Shown in pieces: positions 7,324 to 16,514 of a DNA stretch of 61,575 nt (the first letter of the stretch is position 1; each line of letters starts with the position of its first letter). The notes beneath the pieces were generated by a model, which made no database searches, had not been told where the DNA came from, and saw only the letters and a list, made by a program, of their open reading frames with translations. A program made the translations under genes and the position numbers. The stretch covers positions 1 to 61,575 of the forward strand of contig NZ_SPUM01000152.1 in assembly GCF_004614195.1 (NCBI RefSeq), read 5' to 3'. This DNA comes from Massilia horti. Its GTDB lineage: Bacteria > Pseudomonadota > Gammaproteobacteria > Burkholderiales > Burkholderiaceae_D.

Positions 7324-9524
7324 ACGGTCGCAATCAATGAAAGGATCAGTTGGAACAGCGCGGCATAGTCGCTCGTCCAGCGCAGCGCCGGGCGGTGGTC
7401 CGCTGCCAGGGTGCGGCTGTCGTCAAGCTTGCTGACGTCGAGGTAATGGATGCGCTGCGGGTCCAGTTCGGCCGACACCGCCCTGGCCGGCCTGACCCAG
7501 CTGAAGCGGTGCCATTTCTCGTCCATGTCCCAGCGCACCGTTTCGCTGCTGCCGTCGGCGAACTTGACGACCAGCGTCTGCGGCACCGGCGCGCCGGAGC
7601 GGCGCAGGGTGACAGTTGTACGGAACGGGAACGGCCCCATGCCCGGCTTCGCGTCCGGATGCGCCTTTTTCCACTGCTTGCGCTGTGCATCGATCCGCTC
7701 GTCGAGTGCCTTGCCGCCCTGTTCGATCCATTTGCCGCCAGCCTCGCCGGTGCCCGGCTGCGGCAGCTCTTCCACGCTGGTGATCTCGGCCACACGGTCG
7801 TCGACCTTCTCGGCCCGGTACATCTGCCGCGCGAAGAAGTCCTCGACTGTCGCGCGCTGGCCGCTCGCCTGGGCCAGCGCCTCGCGCAGGTCGGCCACGC
7901 TCGGATGGCGGAACTTCCAGCGCCGGTAGTATTCCTTGAAAGCGGCTTCAAACGCATCCTTGCCGATGCGCGCTTCCAGGTCGTGCAGCACCGTCGCGGT
8001 GCGCATATAGATCGGCCCGATTCCCTGCAGGCGGTCATACGCGTTCTGGCCAGGCGCATCGGCCGGCGCATCGCGCGGCGCGGCCATGCGGCTCAACTCG
8101 AAGTCCGTGAGCCTTGGCGCCACGCCGATCGCCGCCAGTTTGGACGAAGTGGCGTAAATGAGTTGTCCGCGTTCGCGCAGCAGGCGCCCTTCCCAATATT
8201 GGTTCACGCCTTCGTCAAGCATCGGCTCCTCGAATTCGTTGGACGCCAGGATCCCGTAGAAGTAGCCGTGCCCGAATTCGTGAATCGTCGTGATGTCGAG
8301 CATGTACTGCGACAGTGTGCCGGGCCGCACTTCGCCGAAGCCGTCGGCGGTGAAGAAGGTCGGGTACTCCATGCCGCTCGCTTCCGACGCGTTCAATGGC
8401 GGGATCACGACTGTCAGCGTGCGGTAGGGGTAGGGCCCGAGCGTCTTCGAAAAGTAGGCCAGCGAGTCCTTGGCCGCCTTCATGGTCGGCGCGGCGCTGG
8501 CCGCGTATTCGGGCGGGTAGATCACCCTGATTGCAACCAGTGGGCTGCCCGGCCCGGTCCACGTATCCTCCAGCGGCGGCGCGCTGCGGTTGTCCGCGGT
8601 CCAGGCGAAATCGTGCACGTCGCCCTGCACGTAGTGGTGGGTCACCATCCCGTCCTTCTCCACCGGCGCACCTTGCAGCTCGCCGGTGGCGCCCACCGTG
8701 TAGCCCTTCGGGACCGTGAGCCTGACGTCATAGTTGCCAAAGTCCGCGTAGAACTCTGAGTTAAGATGATACTCGTGCACGTTCCAGCGCGGGGCGGTGG
8801 CGCCGCGCTCGCCGGGCAGTTCCAGCACGCCGATCTTCGGGAACCACTGGCCGACCAGATGGAAGCTGCCGAAGTAGCCGGCGCGTGCCACCACGCGCGG
8901 CAACTGGGTCACGAAATCGGTATCGATCGTGGTCGACGCGCCCGGCGCCACCGCCTGCGGCAGATCGAAACGCACCACCGTGTGGTCAAGGGCCGGGCCG
9001 TTGTCGGGATGGACAAACCACCATGGCACGCGGCTGCCGCCCTGCGTCACGCTCTTGAGCGCGATGTGGCCCCATTCTCCCTCCCGGACCCCCAAGCCGC
9101 CGGAACGAAACCCGGTCGCGCGCAACCGCATCTCGGTAAAGAAGGTGCTGTCACCGCTCTCGAAAGCGTTCATGTACAGGTGCAGGTAGATACTGCGCAC
9201 CGCCACCTTGCTGCGGTTGCGCCAGGTGAGCTGCTGCCTGCCCGTGACGGTGTGACGCACCGGATCGAGCGTGGCCGCGATCCTGTAATCGACCACGCGA
9301 TCCGACAGCGTCGGTTCAATGCCGGTGCGCGCTCCGCCCCAAGCGTCCGGCGCGCTGGGCACCGTCACCGCCGCGGCCCCGGGCAGTGCCAGTGCAATCC
9401 CGTCCAGGCTGGGTGGCACGGCGGCGGAGCCGGGCGGCGGCTCGGCGTTCAATGCGGCCCCCGCCATGAGCAGTGCCATGATCGCCGCTGCGCCGACGAT
9501 TGCCCACCTGATCGAAAATCCCAT
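7320..9524 (-). CDS. M1-family zinc metallopeptidase
   Basis: A 734-residue peptidase exported or anchored by an N-terminal hydrophobic segment (about residues 6-26). The zinc site is intact: HEFGH at 415-419 with the third ligand Glu438 in LDEGVNQYWE, spaced as usual for gluzincins. SGMEYP (383-388) stands where M1 enzymes carry GxMEN. The N-terminal part is the usual beta-saddle domain. Such proteins cleave N-terminal residues from peptides. GGAGG precedes the ATG at 9524. It is coupled by ATGA overlap to the downstream membrane protein. Confidence 0.9.
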   Translation of the reverse strand: MGFSIRWAIVGAAAIMALLMAGAALNAEPPPGSAAVPPSLDGIALALPGAAAVTVPSAPDAWGGARTGIEPTLSDRVVDYRIAATLDPVRHTVTGRQQLTWRNRSKVAVRSIYLHLYMNAFESGDSTFFTEMRLRATGFRSGGLGVREGEWGHIALKSVTQGGSRVPWWFVHPDNGPALDHTVVRFDLPQAVAPGASTTIDTDFVTQLPRVVARAGYFGSFHLVGQWFPKIGVLELPGERGATAPRWNVHEYHLNSEFYADFGNYDVRLTVPKGYTVGATGELQGAPVEKDGMVTHHYVQGDVHDFAWTADNRSAPPLEDTWTGPGSPLVAIRVIYPPEYAASAAPTMKAAKDSLAYFSKTLGPYPYRTLTVVIPPLNASEASGMEYPTFFTADGFGEVRPGTLSQYMLDITTIHEFGHGYFYGILASNEFEEPMLDEGVNQYWEGRLLRERGQLIYATSSKLAAIGVAPRLTDFELSRMAAPRDAPADAPGQNAYDRLQGIGPIYMRTATVLHDLEARIGKDAFEAAFKEYYRRWKFRHPSVADLREALAQASGQRATVEDFFARQMYRAEKVDDRVAEITSVEELPQPGTGEAGGKWIEQGGKALDERIDAQRKQWKKAHPDAKPGMGPFPFRTTVTLRRSGAPVPQTLVVKFADGSSETVRWDMDEKWHRFSWVRPARAVSAELDPQRIHYLDVSKLDDSRTLAADHRPALRWTSDYAALFQLILSLIATV

Positions 9525-9639
9525 GCATGCCTCCGGCGATTGCAGATTGGAATTAACACCTCACTACACTATACGCAGATCAATAATAAAATAGCAAGTT
9601 CAGCGAGAAGCCAAATGCGTGGTCTTTGTTAGGTTTATA

Positions 9640-9860
9640 ATCGCGCCGTTCTGGTGCCCGCACGCGTGCTCTGCGCGTGCAGTTAAACGGGAAACACGAA
9701 GCCGCCTTATCCAGCAAGGCTGCCAACGTGTGCTGCCCCCGCAACGGTAAACAAGCGTCGCCCTGTGGCGACTGGCCGCCTCGAACGCCACTGTGCTGTG
9801 CATAGGAAGGCGAGGCGGTCTGACTTGCGAGCCCGGATACCGGCCAGGACAGGTGGAAGC
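9640..9860 (+). promoter_or_regulatory. cobalamin riboswitch
   Basis: The leader of the btu operon contains the hallmark core GCTGCCCCCGCAACGGTAA (about 9732-9750), the upstream GGGAAACACG block, the GCCACTGTGCTGTGCAT arm (about 9787-9803) and the 3' B12-box-like GAGCCCGGATACCGGCCAGG (about 9828-9847). It should bind adenosyl- or methylcobalamin and repress btuB when B12 is abundant. About 75-90 bases separate it from the btuB ATG, leaving room for an expression platform. Exact ends are approximate. Confidence 0.95.
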
Positions 9861-9933
9861 GCGTGCTGCGTCTTCCGTGGAATCCGGTTTGCGGGGACGC
9901 ACGCCGGGGACACTTTTCAAAGAAAAAATTCAA

Positions 9934-11913
9934 ATGAGCTCTGCTGTTCTTACGCGCAGCGCGCCGGTCGTCAAACCGCTCGCGCTGGCCTGTGCCGTTT
10001 CCCTTTCGTTCATCGCCGCCGGCGCCTTTGCCCAGGACCAGGCCAGCCCGATGGTGGTCATCACCGGTTCGCGCTTCCCCACCGATGCGGGCCAGGCCCC
10101 GATCGGCGCCACCGTCATCACCGCAGCCGACATTCGCCGCGCCGGCATCAACGACGTCGACCAGGCGATCCGCAAGGTCGGCGGCGTCTACGGCCGCCAG
10201 AGCCTGGACGGCTCGCCCGACTTTGCGCTTGACCTGCGCGGGTTCGGTTCCAACAGCGCCCAGAACATGGTGATCATGGTCGACGGCGTGCGCCTGAACG
10301 AAAACGAACTGGCCAGCACGATCCTGGCGACGATCCCGATCGACAGCGTCGAGCGCATCGAGATCAACCGCGGCGGCAGCAGCGTGCTGTTCGGCGAAGG
10401 CGCCACCGGCGGCGTGATCCAGATCTTCACCCGCCGTGCCGGCCAGGCCGGGACCCACGGCTCGATGTTCGCCGAAGCAGGGCAGTTCAACCAGCGCGAC
10501 GCGCGCGGCTCGCTCACGCACCGCGTGGGCAACGTATCGCTGGACGCCGCGGTCCAGAAACAGCAAACCGACAACTACCGCGCCAACAACGACTTCACGC
10601 AGACCAGCTTCTCGGGCGGCGCCCAGGTGGCGTACGACGGCGGGCGCGCCGGCCTGCGGCTGGAGTCCGCGCGCCAGGATGCGCGCTTTCCGGGCTCGCT
10701 GTCGCTGGAGCAGTTCCAGGCCAATCCGCGCCGGACGACGTCGCCGAACGACTTCGGCTCTCTGGACCGCGACCGCATCGGCGCTTTCGCCGAGTACCGC
10801 GTCGGCGGCTTCGAGCTGGCCACCGAGCTGTCGCATGTTAAGCGCGATGTGAAGGCAACCTACGTGTCCGACTTCGGCACCACCCGGATCGCCTACGCCA
10901 GCCGCCAGACGCAGTTCTCGCCGCGCCTGCGCCAGTTGAGCGAGATCGGCGGCATGCCCAACGAACTGGTGGCCGGTGTGGACTGGACCCGCTGGCAGCG
11001 CAAGACCGATTCCGAGTTTTCGCGTGCCAACGCGCACCAGGACGCGAAGGCGCTGTACCTGCGCGACGAGCTGCGCTTTAACAAAGAGCGCGACGGCCGT
11101 GTGGCGCTCGGCGTGCGCCGCGAACTGTTCGACAAGGACTACGCCGACCCGCTCGCCTTCGACCCGGCGCCGGAACGCGGCACGCAGGGCCTGAACGCGT
11201 GGGAAGTGGAGGGCAGCTACGGCGTGCTGCCGCAGCTGAATCTGTTCGCGAAAGCAGGGCAGAGTTTCCGCGTCGCGAACGTCGACGAAAACAGCTACCG
11301 GGCCAGCAGCGGACTGTTGGCGCCGCAGACCTCGCACGACATCGAGCTCGGCGCCCGGTTGGGCGACGCTGGACGCCAGCTGACCGCGCGTGTGTTCCGC
11401 CACAACCTGCGCAACGAGATCTTCTTCGACCCGACGCAAAATGGCGGCTGGGGCGCCAATACCAATCTCGACCCGACCCGGCGCGAAGGCTTTGAACTCG
11501 ACGGCCAGGCTGCACTGGCTGGCAACCTGCGCGCTAGCGCCCACCTGCAGCATGTGAAGGCCAGGTTCACCGAAGGCCCGAACGCCGGCCGCGAAATGGT
11601 GCTGGTGCCGAAGAACGTGGTGACGGCGCGCCTGGCCTGGCTGCCCGGTGACGGCCAGACGGCCGACGTCGGCGCGCAGTGGGTCGACAGCCAGCGCTAC
11701 GGCAGCGATTTCACCAACGGCTGCGATGCCCGCATCCCGTCGTATACGACCTTCGATGCCCGCTACGCGCGCACGTTCGGTGCGTGGGAGTTCGCGCTGT
11801 CCGGCCTGAACCTCGCCGACCGCCGCTACTTCAGCAATGCGTTCGGCTGTAAGGCCGGCATCTACCCGAGCGACGGGCGACAGTTCAAAGTCTCGATGCG
11901 CCACGACTTCTGA
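9934..11913 (+). CDS. btuB: TonB-dependent vitamin B12 outer-membrane receptor BtuB
   Basis: A 659-residue outer-membrane transporter. The ATG at 9934 is chosen because it begins a proper signal peptide (LALACAVSLSFIAAGAFAQ) after the riboswitch; a longer frame from 9793 would start inside the riboswitch. A TonB-box-like MVVITGSR follows cleavage. The plug domain contains VDGVRLNE and VERIEINRGGSSVLFGEGA, and the barrel ends in an aromatic-terminated strand (VSMRHDF). Riboswitch control plus downstream btuCDF make B12 the likely ligand. The RBS is weak (AAAGAAAA), consistent with translational control. Confidence 0.93.
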   Translation: MSSAVLTRSAPVVKPLALACAVSLSFIAAGAFAQDQASPMVVITGSRFPTDAGQAPIGATVITAADIRRAGINDVDQAIRKVGGVYGRQSLDGSPDFALDLRGFGSNSAQNMVIMVDGVRLNENELASTILATIPIDSVERIEINRGGSSVLFGEGATGGVIQIFTRRAGQAGTHGSMFAEAGQFNQRDARGSLTHRVGNVSLDAAVQKQQTDNYRANNDFTQTSFSGGAQVAYDGGRAGLRLESARQDARFPGSLSLEQFQANPRRTTSPNDFGSLDRDRIGAFAEYRVGGFELATELSHVKRDVKATYVSDFGTTRIAYASRQTQFSPRLRQLSEIGGMPNELVAGVDWTRWQRKTDSEFSRANAHQDAKALYLRDELRFNKERDGRVALGVRRELFDKDYADPLAFDPAPERGTQGLNAWEVEGSYGVLPQLNLFAKAGQSFRVANVDENSYRASSGLLAPQTSHDIELGARLGDAGRQLTARVFRHNLRNEIFFDPTQNGGWGANTNLDPTRREGFELDGQAALAGNLRASAHLQHVKARFTEGPNAGREMVLVPKNVVTARLAWLPGDGQTADVGAQWVDSQRYGSDFTNGCDARIPSYTTFDARYARTFGAWEFALSGLNLADRRYFSNAFGCKAGIYPSDGRQFKVSMRHDF

Positions 11914-11917
11914 CGCC

Positions 11918-12951
11918 ATGCAAGCAGTGCCCCCAGCCCCCCGCGCACGCGCCATCTCGACACTGATCCTGCTGGTCTCGGTGTCGCTGCTGGTGCTGTT
12001 CGGCGCGGCCATCGTCGGCTCGGTGGCGCTGCCGCTGCACGAGCTGCCGCCCGCGCTGCTCGACGTAGCGACCGGCCACGCCGACGGCTTGACTGCGACC
12101 CTGCTTGACCTGCGCCTGGGCCGTGCCTGCAGCGCGTTCGCCACCGGCGCCTCGCTGGCGCTGGCCGGGGTGATGATGCAGGCACTGGTGCGCAACCCGC
12201 TGGCCGACCCGTACGTGCTGGGCATCTCGAGTGGCGCAGCGGTCGGTGCGCTGGCGGCGCTGGTCGCCGGCGCGGCGCTGTGGGCGGTCGACCTGGGCGC
12301 GCTGGCCGGCGCGCTCGGCATTTCGCTGCTGCTGTACCTGCTGGCCCGCCACGACCTTGGCGGCGTTGGGCGCGACAAGATGTCGGGCGACACCACCACC
12401 TTGCTGCTGACCGGCGTGGTGCTGGCCTCGGCCTGCATGGCGCTGGTGACCCTGCTGCTGTCGCTGGCGCCCGAGTCGCGCCTGCGGCCGATGGTGTTCT
12501 GGATGATTGGCGACCTCGCCGGTGCCGGCTGGCGCAAGCTGCCCTGGGTGGTGCTGCCAGTCGTTCTGCTGCTGGGCTGGCGCCGCGCACGGGCGCTGAA
12601 CGTGATGGCGCTGCACGCCGATGCCGCCGCCGCGCTGGGGGTGGACGTGGGCGCCTTGCGCCGTTTCCTGTTCATCTGTTCCGGGCTGCTCACGGCCAGC
12701 GCGGTGACCACCGGCGGCAGCATCGGCTTCGTCGGCCTGGTGGTGCCGCACGCCTGCCGCCAGGCGTTCGGGCCGGACCACCGGCTGCTGCTGCCGGCGG
12801 CGGCGCTCACCGGCGGCAGCTTCCTTGCGCTGGCCGACACGTTGGCGCGCACTGTGGTCGCGCCGCAGCAGTTGCCGGTCGGCGTGCTGACCTCGCTGAT
12901 CGGCGTGCCGGTTTTTCTGATCCAGCTTCACCAACTGCGACTGCGCCGGCC

Positions 12952-12955
<4 letters not shown>
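11918..12955 (+). CDS. btuC: B12 ABC transporter permease BtuC (FecCD family)
   Basis: A 345-residue inner-membrane permease. The ATG at 11918 lies 4 bp after the btuB stop; longer in-frame starts inside btuB are less likely. Family signatures are NPLADPYVLGISSGAAVGAL and GSIGFVGLVVPHACRQ, with about ten hydrophobic helices. It forms the translocation path for cobalamin handed over by BtuF and powered by BtuD. Its stop overlaps the btuD start (ATGA). Confidence 0.93.
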
Positions 12956-13730
<775 letters not shown>

Positions 13731-13734
<4 letters not shown>

Positions 13735-14606
13735 AGAAGATTTTGCTGGCGCTGTGCGCCTTTGCCGCCGGCGTGGCCCATGCCGCCATCACCGTGGTCG
13801 ACGATGCCGGCCGGACCGTCACGCTCGCCCGGCCCGCGCAGCGCGTGATCTCGATGGCGCCGCACGTGACCGAGCTGCTGTTCGCGGCCGGCGGCGGCGC
13901 CCGCATCGTCGGCGCCATGAACTACAGCGACTACCCCGAGGCCGCGAAGGCGATCCCGCTGATCGGCTCGAACAGCCAGATCGACCTGGAGCGCGTGGTA
14001 GCACTGAAGCCTGACCTGATCATCGTCTGGCAGAGCGGGAACACGGCGCGCCAGATCGAGCAGTTGGCTGGCCTGGGCATTCCCGTGTTTTACAGCGAAC
14101 CCGTCAAGCTCGACCAGGTCGCCGACAGCCTGCTGCGCTTTGGCCGTCTGCTCGGCACCGAACCGGCCGCGCAGGCCGCCGCCCAAGATTACCGCGCCCG
14201 CATCGCCAGTCTGGCCGAGCGCTACGGCAAGCGCCCGACGGTGCGCGTGTTCTACCAGATCTGGGACCGCCCGCTCTATACCCTGAACGGCAAGCAGGTC
14301 GCGAGCGATGCGCTGCGCTTGTGCGGCGGCCAGAACATCTTCGCCGACCTCGCCGTGGTGGCGCCGGAGGTCAGCCAGGAAGCGGTGCTGGCCAAGGACC
14401 CGGAAGTCATCGTCAACGGCGACCAGTACGCGCCGGGCGACCGCGGTTTGGCGATCTGGAAACCCTATGCCGCGATGACGGCGGTCAAGCGCGGCAACCT
14501 GTTCACTGTCGATGGCGACCTGCTGACCCGCCCTGGCCCGCGCCTGGCGCAAGGCGCGGCCGGACTGTGCGAAAAACTGGAACTCGCTCGTCAACGCCGT
14601 CCTTAA
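13731..14606 (+). CDS. btuF: B12 periplasmic binding protein BtuF
   Basis: A 291-residue periplasmic protein with a signal peptide MKKILLALCAFAAGVAHA. It is a class III binding protein: RVISMAPHVTELLFAAGG at the start of lobe 1, LKPDLIIVWQSG in the middle, and a second lobe including VRVFYQIWDRPLYT. Last gene of the B12 uptake operon, ATGA overlap with btuD. Downstream a small hairpin (GGCCCT 14649-14654, AGGGCC 14662-14667) without a clear U tract may end the transcript. Confidence 0.92.
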
Positions 14607-14674
14607 GATAGCGTTAAAGTGAGGTAACCAATTGCAAAAAACGGCCGAGGCCCTACGAGTCAGGGCCGAAAAGG

Positions 14675-14685
14675 TGGTAATCTCG
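14675..14685 (+). promoter_or_regulatory. shared promoter-like element upstream of dsbA copy 1
   Basis: TGGTAATCTCG ends 34 bases before the ATG. The same 11-mer lies at nearly the same distance from the start of the second dsbA copy (15787-15797). TGGTAATCT fits an extended -10 hexamer (TGn plus TAATCT). No convincing -35 was seen. Confidence 0.5.
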
Positions 14686-14719
14686 CGGTCGTTTGTTCAA
14701 CCAACAAAGAAGGATAGCC

Positions 14720-15385
14720 ATGCGTTTCCTGCGTTTTGCCCTCGTCGCCGCCAGCCTGATCGCCGGCACCGCTTTCGCGTCGCCGACCAATCCAGTCGAC
14801 GGTGTTGATTACGTGACCATCAACCCGCCACAGCCGACGCAGGCTACCGGCAAGAAGGTCGAGGTGATCGAGTTCTTCATGTACCACTGCCCGCACTGCA
14901 ATGCGCTTAACCCAAGCCTGGATCAGTGGGTCAAAAAGCAGGGCGACAACATCTCTTTCCGCCGGATTCACATGCCGGCTACCGGCGGGCCTAACGACCC
15001 GGAAGCGCATCTGTACCTGACGCTCGAAGCGATGGGCAAGGCTGACGAATTCCAGCCGAAGGTGTTCAAGGCGATGCATGTCGAACGTTTGCGCCTGAAC
15101 AGCGACCAGGCGATCATCGACTGGGTCACCAAGCAAGGGGTCGACCGCACCAAGTTCCTCGACACCTGGAACTCGTTCGGTGTGACGACCAAGCTGCGCC
15201 GGCTGCCGCAGTTGATGGATGCATACAAGATTACCGGCGTGCCGACTTTGGTCATCGATGGCAAGTACCAGACCTCGCCGTCGCTGGTGTACAACTCGCT
15301 CAAGACCAGCAATGAAACCCAGCTGTTCCAGGGTACGTTCCAGGTGGCCGATGCCTTGGTAGCGAAGGCGGCAAAGACGAAATGA
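14720..15385 (+). CDS. dsbA: thiol:disulfide interchange protein DsbA, copy 1
   Basis: A 221-residue periplasmic oxidoreductase with a signal peptide ending AGTAFA. The thioredoxin-fold active site is CPHC (57-60) in FFMYHCPHCNA, and the cis-Pro loop is ITGVPTLVIDG. This is the classical oxidising DsbA arrangement that introduces disulfides into exported proteins. AAGGA precedes the ATG at 14720; a start at 14693 would add an untypical extension. The stop overlaps the next start by 4 bp (ATGA). Confidence 0.92.
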   Translation: MRFLRFALVAASLIAGTAFASPTNPVDGVDYVTINPPQPTQATGKKVEVIEFFMYHCPHCNALNPSLDQWVKKQGDNISFRRIHMPATGGPNDPEAHLYLTLEAMGKADEFQPKVFKAMHVERLRLNSDQAIIDWVTKQGVDRTKFLDTWNSFGVTTKLRRLPQLMDAYKITGVPTLVIDGKYQTSPSLVYNSLKTSNETQLFQGTFQVADALVAKAAKTK

Positions 15386-15720
15386 GCGACAAAGAACGCA
15401 GAATCCTCAAGATGTACGATGGGTCCCTGCCCAACGAGGAGGATTTGTTTGAGACCAGCCATGTGAACCAGCTGGCATGGACGCTGGTGGTGCTGCTCGG
15501 CGGCGTGATCGTGTGGCTGTGCATCGCCCTGGTTCACGCGGAAAACCAGCGCTTCGCCCTGGCCAGCAACAAGTGCCAGGATCCTCTGTTCCCTGGCAAT
15601 GTGGACCACCAGTGCCTGATGACGGTCCAGTCGCGTGACCACTGGTGGCAGCACCTGGGCTACGCGGTCACGCATCTGACGCAGTCGGCGCCGGAAGCGC
15701 CGAACATGCGCCGCAAGTAA
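15382..15720 (+). CDS. small single-pass membrane protein co-encoded with DsbA
   Basis: A 112-residue protein translationally coupled to dsbA. A cytoplasmic N-terminus of about 32 residues is followed by one membrane helix (WTLVVLLGGVIVWLCIALV) and a periplasmic C-terminal part with two cysteines (NKCQDP and HQCLMT). No family was recognised. The paired periplasmic cysteines and the overlap suggest a DsbA substrate or membrane partner; that is inference. Confidence 0.75.
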   Translation: MSDKERRILKMYDGSLPNEEDLFETSHVNQLAWTLVVLLGGVIVWLCIALVHAENQRFALASNKCQDPLFPGNVDHQCLMTVQSRDHWWQHLGYAVTHLTQSAPEAPNMRRK

Positions 15721-15732
15721 TCCTTCCCTCCC

Positions 15733-15755
15733 GGCGCGGGCGTTCGGCCCGCGCC
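15733..15755 (+). terminator. GC-rich hairpin between the dsbA units
   Basis: GGCGCGGGC (15733-15741) pairs perfectly with GCCCGCGCC (15747-15755) over a 5-base loop. It is followed only by TTGG, not a clear U tract, so it may be a pause or a 3'-end stabiliser rather than a strong intrinsic terminator. Confidence 0.5.
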
Positions 15756-15786
15756 TTGGTCCCCTGTTTGCGCTGCCTTGAAAAAA

Positions 15787-15797
15787 TGGTAATCTCG
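15787..15797 (+). promoter_or_regulatory. shared promoter-like element upstream of dsbA copy 2
   Basis: TGGTAATCTCG, identical to 14675-14685, ends 33 bases before the ATG at 15831. The duplication of dsbA therefore included its promoter region. The second gene is probably transcribed on its own as well. Confidence 0.5.
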
Positions 15798-15830
15798 GTT
15801 CCCCGAATAACCATTGCCTCAAGGATACTT

Positions 15831-16487
15831 ATGCGCTTCCTGCGGTTAGCTTCCCTCGTGCTTAGTCTGTTTGCCGGTGCGGCGCTTGCCTCGCCGGCCA
15901 ATCCGGTGGACGGCGTCGATTACACGACGCTCTCCGCGCCCCAGCCGACCCAGGCCACGGGCAAGAAGGTCGAGGTGATCGAATTCTTCATGTACCACTG
16001 CCCGGTCTGCAACGCGCTCGAACCGGCGTTTGAGGAATGGGTACGCAAGCAGGGCGAGCGCATCGCGTTGCGGCGCGTGCACGTTCCATACACGGGGCCG
16101 AACGATCCGGAAGCGCACCTGTTCCTGACCCTGGAAGCGATGGGCCGGCTTGGCGACATGCACGAGAAGGTGTTCCATGCACGCCATGTCGAGCGCCAGC
16201 GCCTGAAGAGCGACGAGGACATGATCAACTGGGCGGCGAAGAACGGGATCGACCGGGACAAATTCGTCGAGGTCTGGAGTTCGTTCGGCGTGACCACCAA
16301 ACTGCGCCGCCTTAGCCAGGTGATGCAGAACTACGGCGTGGACAGCGCGCCGACCCTGGTCATCGACGGGCGCTACATGACGTCGCCGTCGATGGTCAGA
16401 AATGGGGCCAGCGACCAGGCCCAGGTGTTCAGGGCCACCCTGCAGGTGGCCGATGCGCTGGTGGCGAAAGCCGCCCAGTCCAAGTAA
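15831..16487 (+). CDS. thiol:disulfide interchange protein DsbA, copy 2 (CPVC)
   Basis: A 218-residue paralogue of the upstream DsbA, collinear throughout (same signal peptide style, ASP.NPVDGVDY, PQPTQATGKKVEVIEFFMYH, FGVTTKLRRL). Two active-site changes stand out. The redox motif is CPVC (57-60) instead of CPHC, and the cis-Pro loop is SAPT instead of GVPT. In thioredoxin-fold proteins these positions tune redox potential and partner choice, so this copy may have specialised. AAGGA precedes the ATG. Confidence 0.9.
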   Translation: MRFLRLASLVLSLFAGAALASPANPVDGVDYTTLSAPQPTQATGKKVEVIEFFMYHCPVCNALEPAFEEWVRKQGERIALRRVHVPYTGPNDPEAHLFLTLEAMGRLGDMHEKVFHARHVERQRLKSDEDMINWAAKNGIDRDKFVEVWSSFGVTTKLRRLSQVMQNYGVDSAPTLVIDGRYMTSPSMVRNGASDQAQVFRATLQVADALVAKAAQSK

Positions 16488-16514
16488 AAAACGGGAAGAC
16501 GACGGGGGCGCCCT

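Noticed and set aside
9793..9933. Upstream start for btuB
   Set aside because: It would place the N-terminus inside the cobalamin riboswitch and bury the signal peptide.
9580..12852. Very long minus-strand open frame (1090 codons) across the riboswitch, btuB and btuC
   Set aside because: It is antisense to clearly conserved B12 transport genes and the riboswitch; GC-rich codon bias leaves such frames open by chance.
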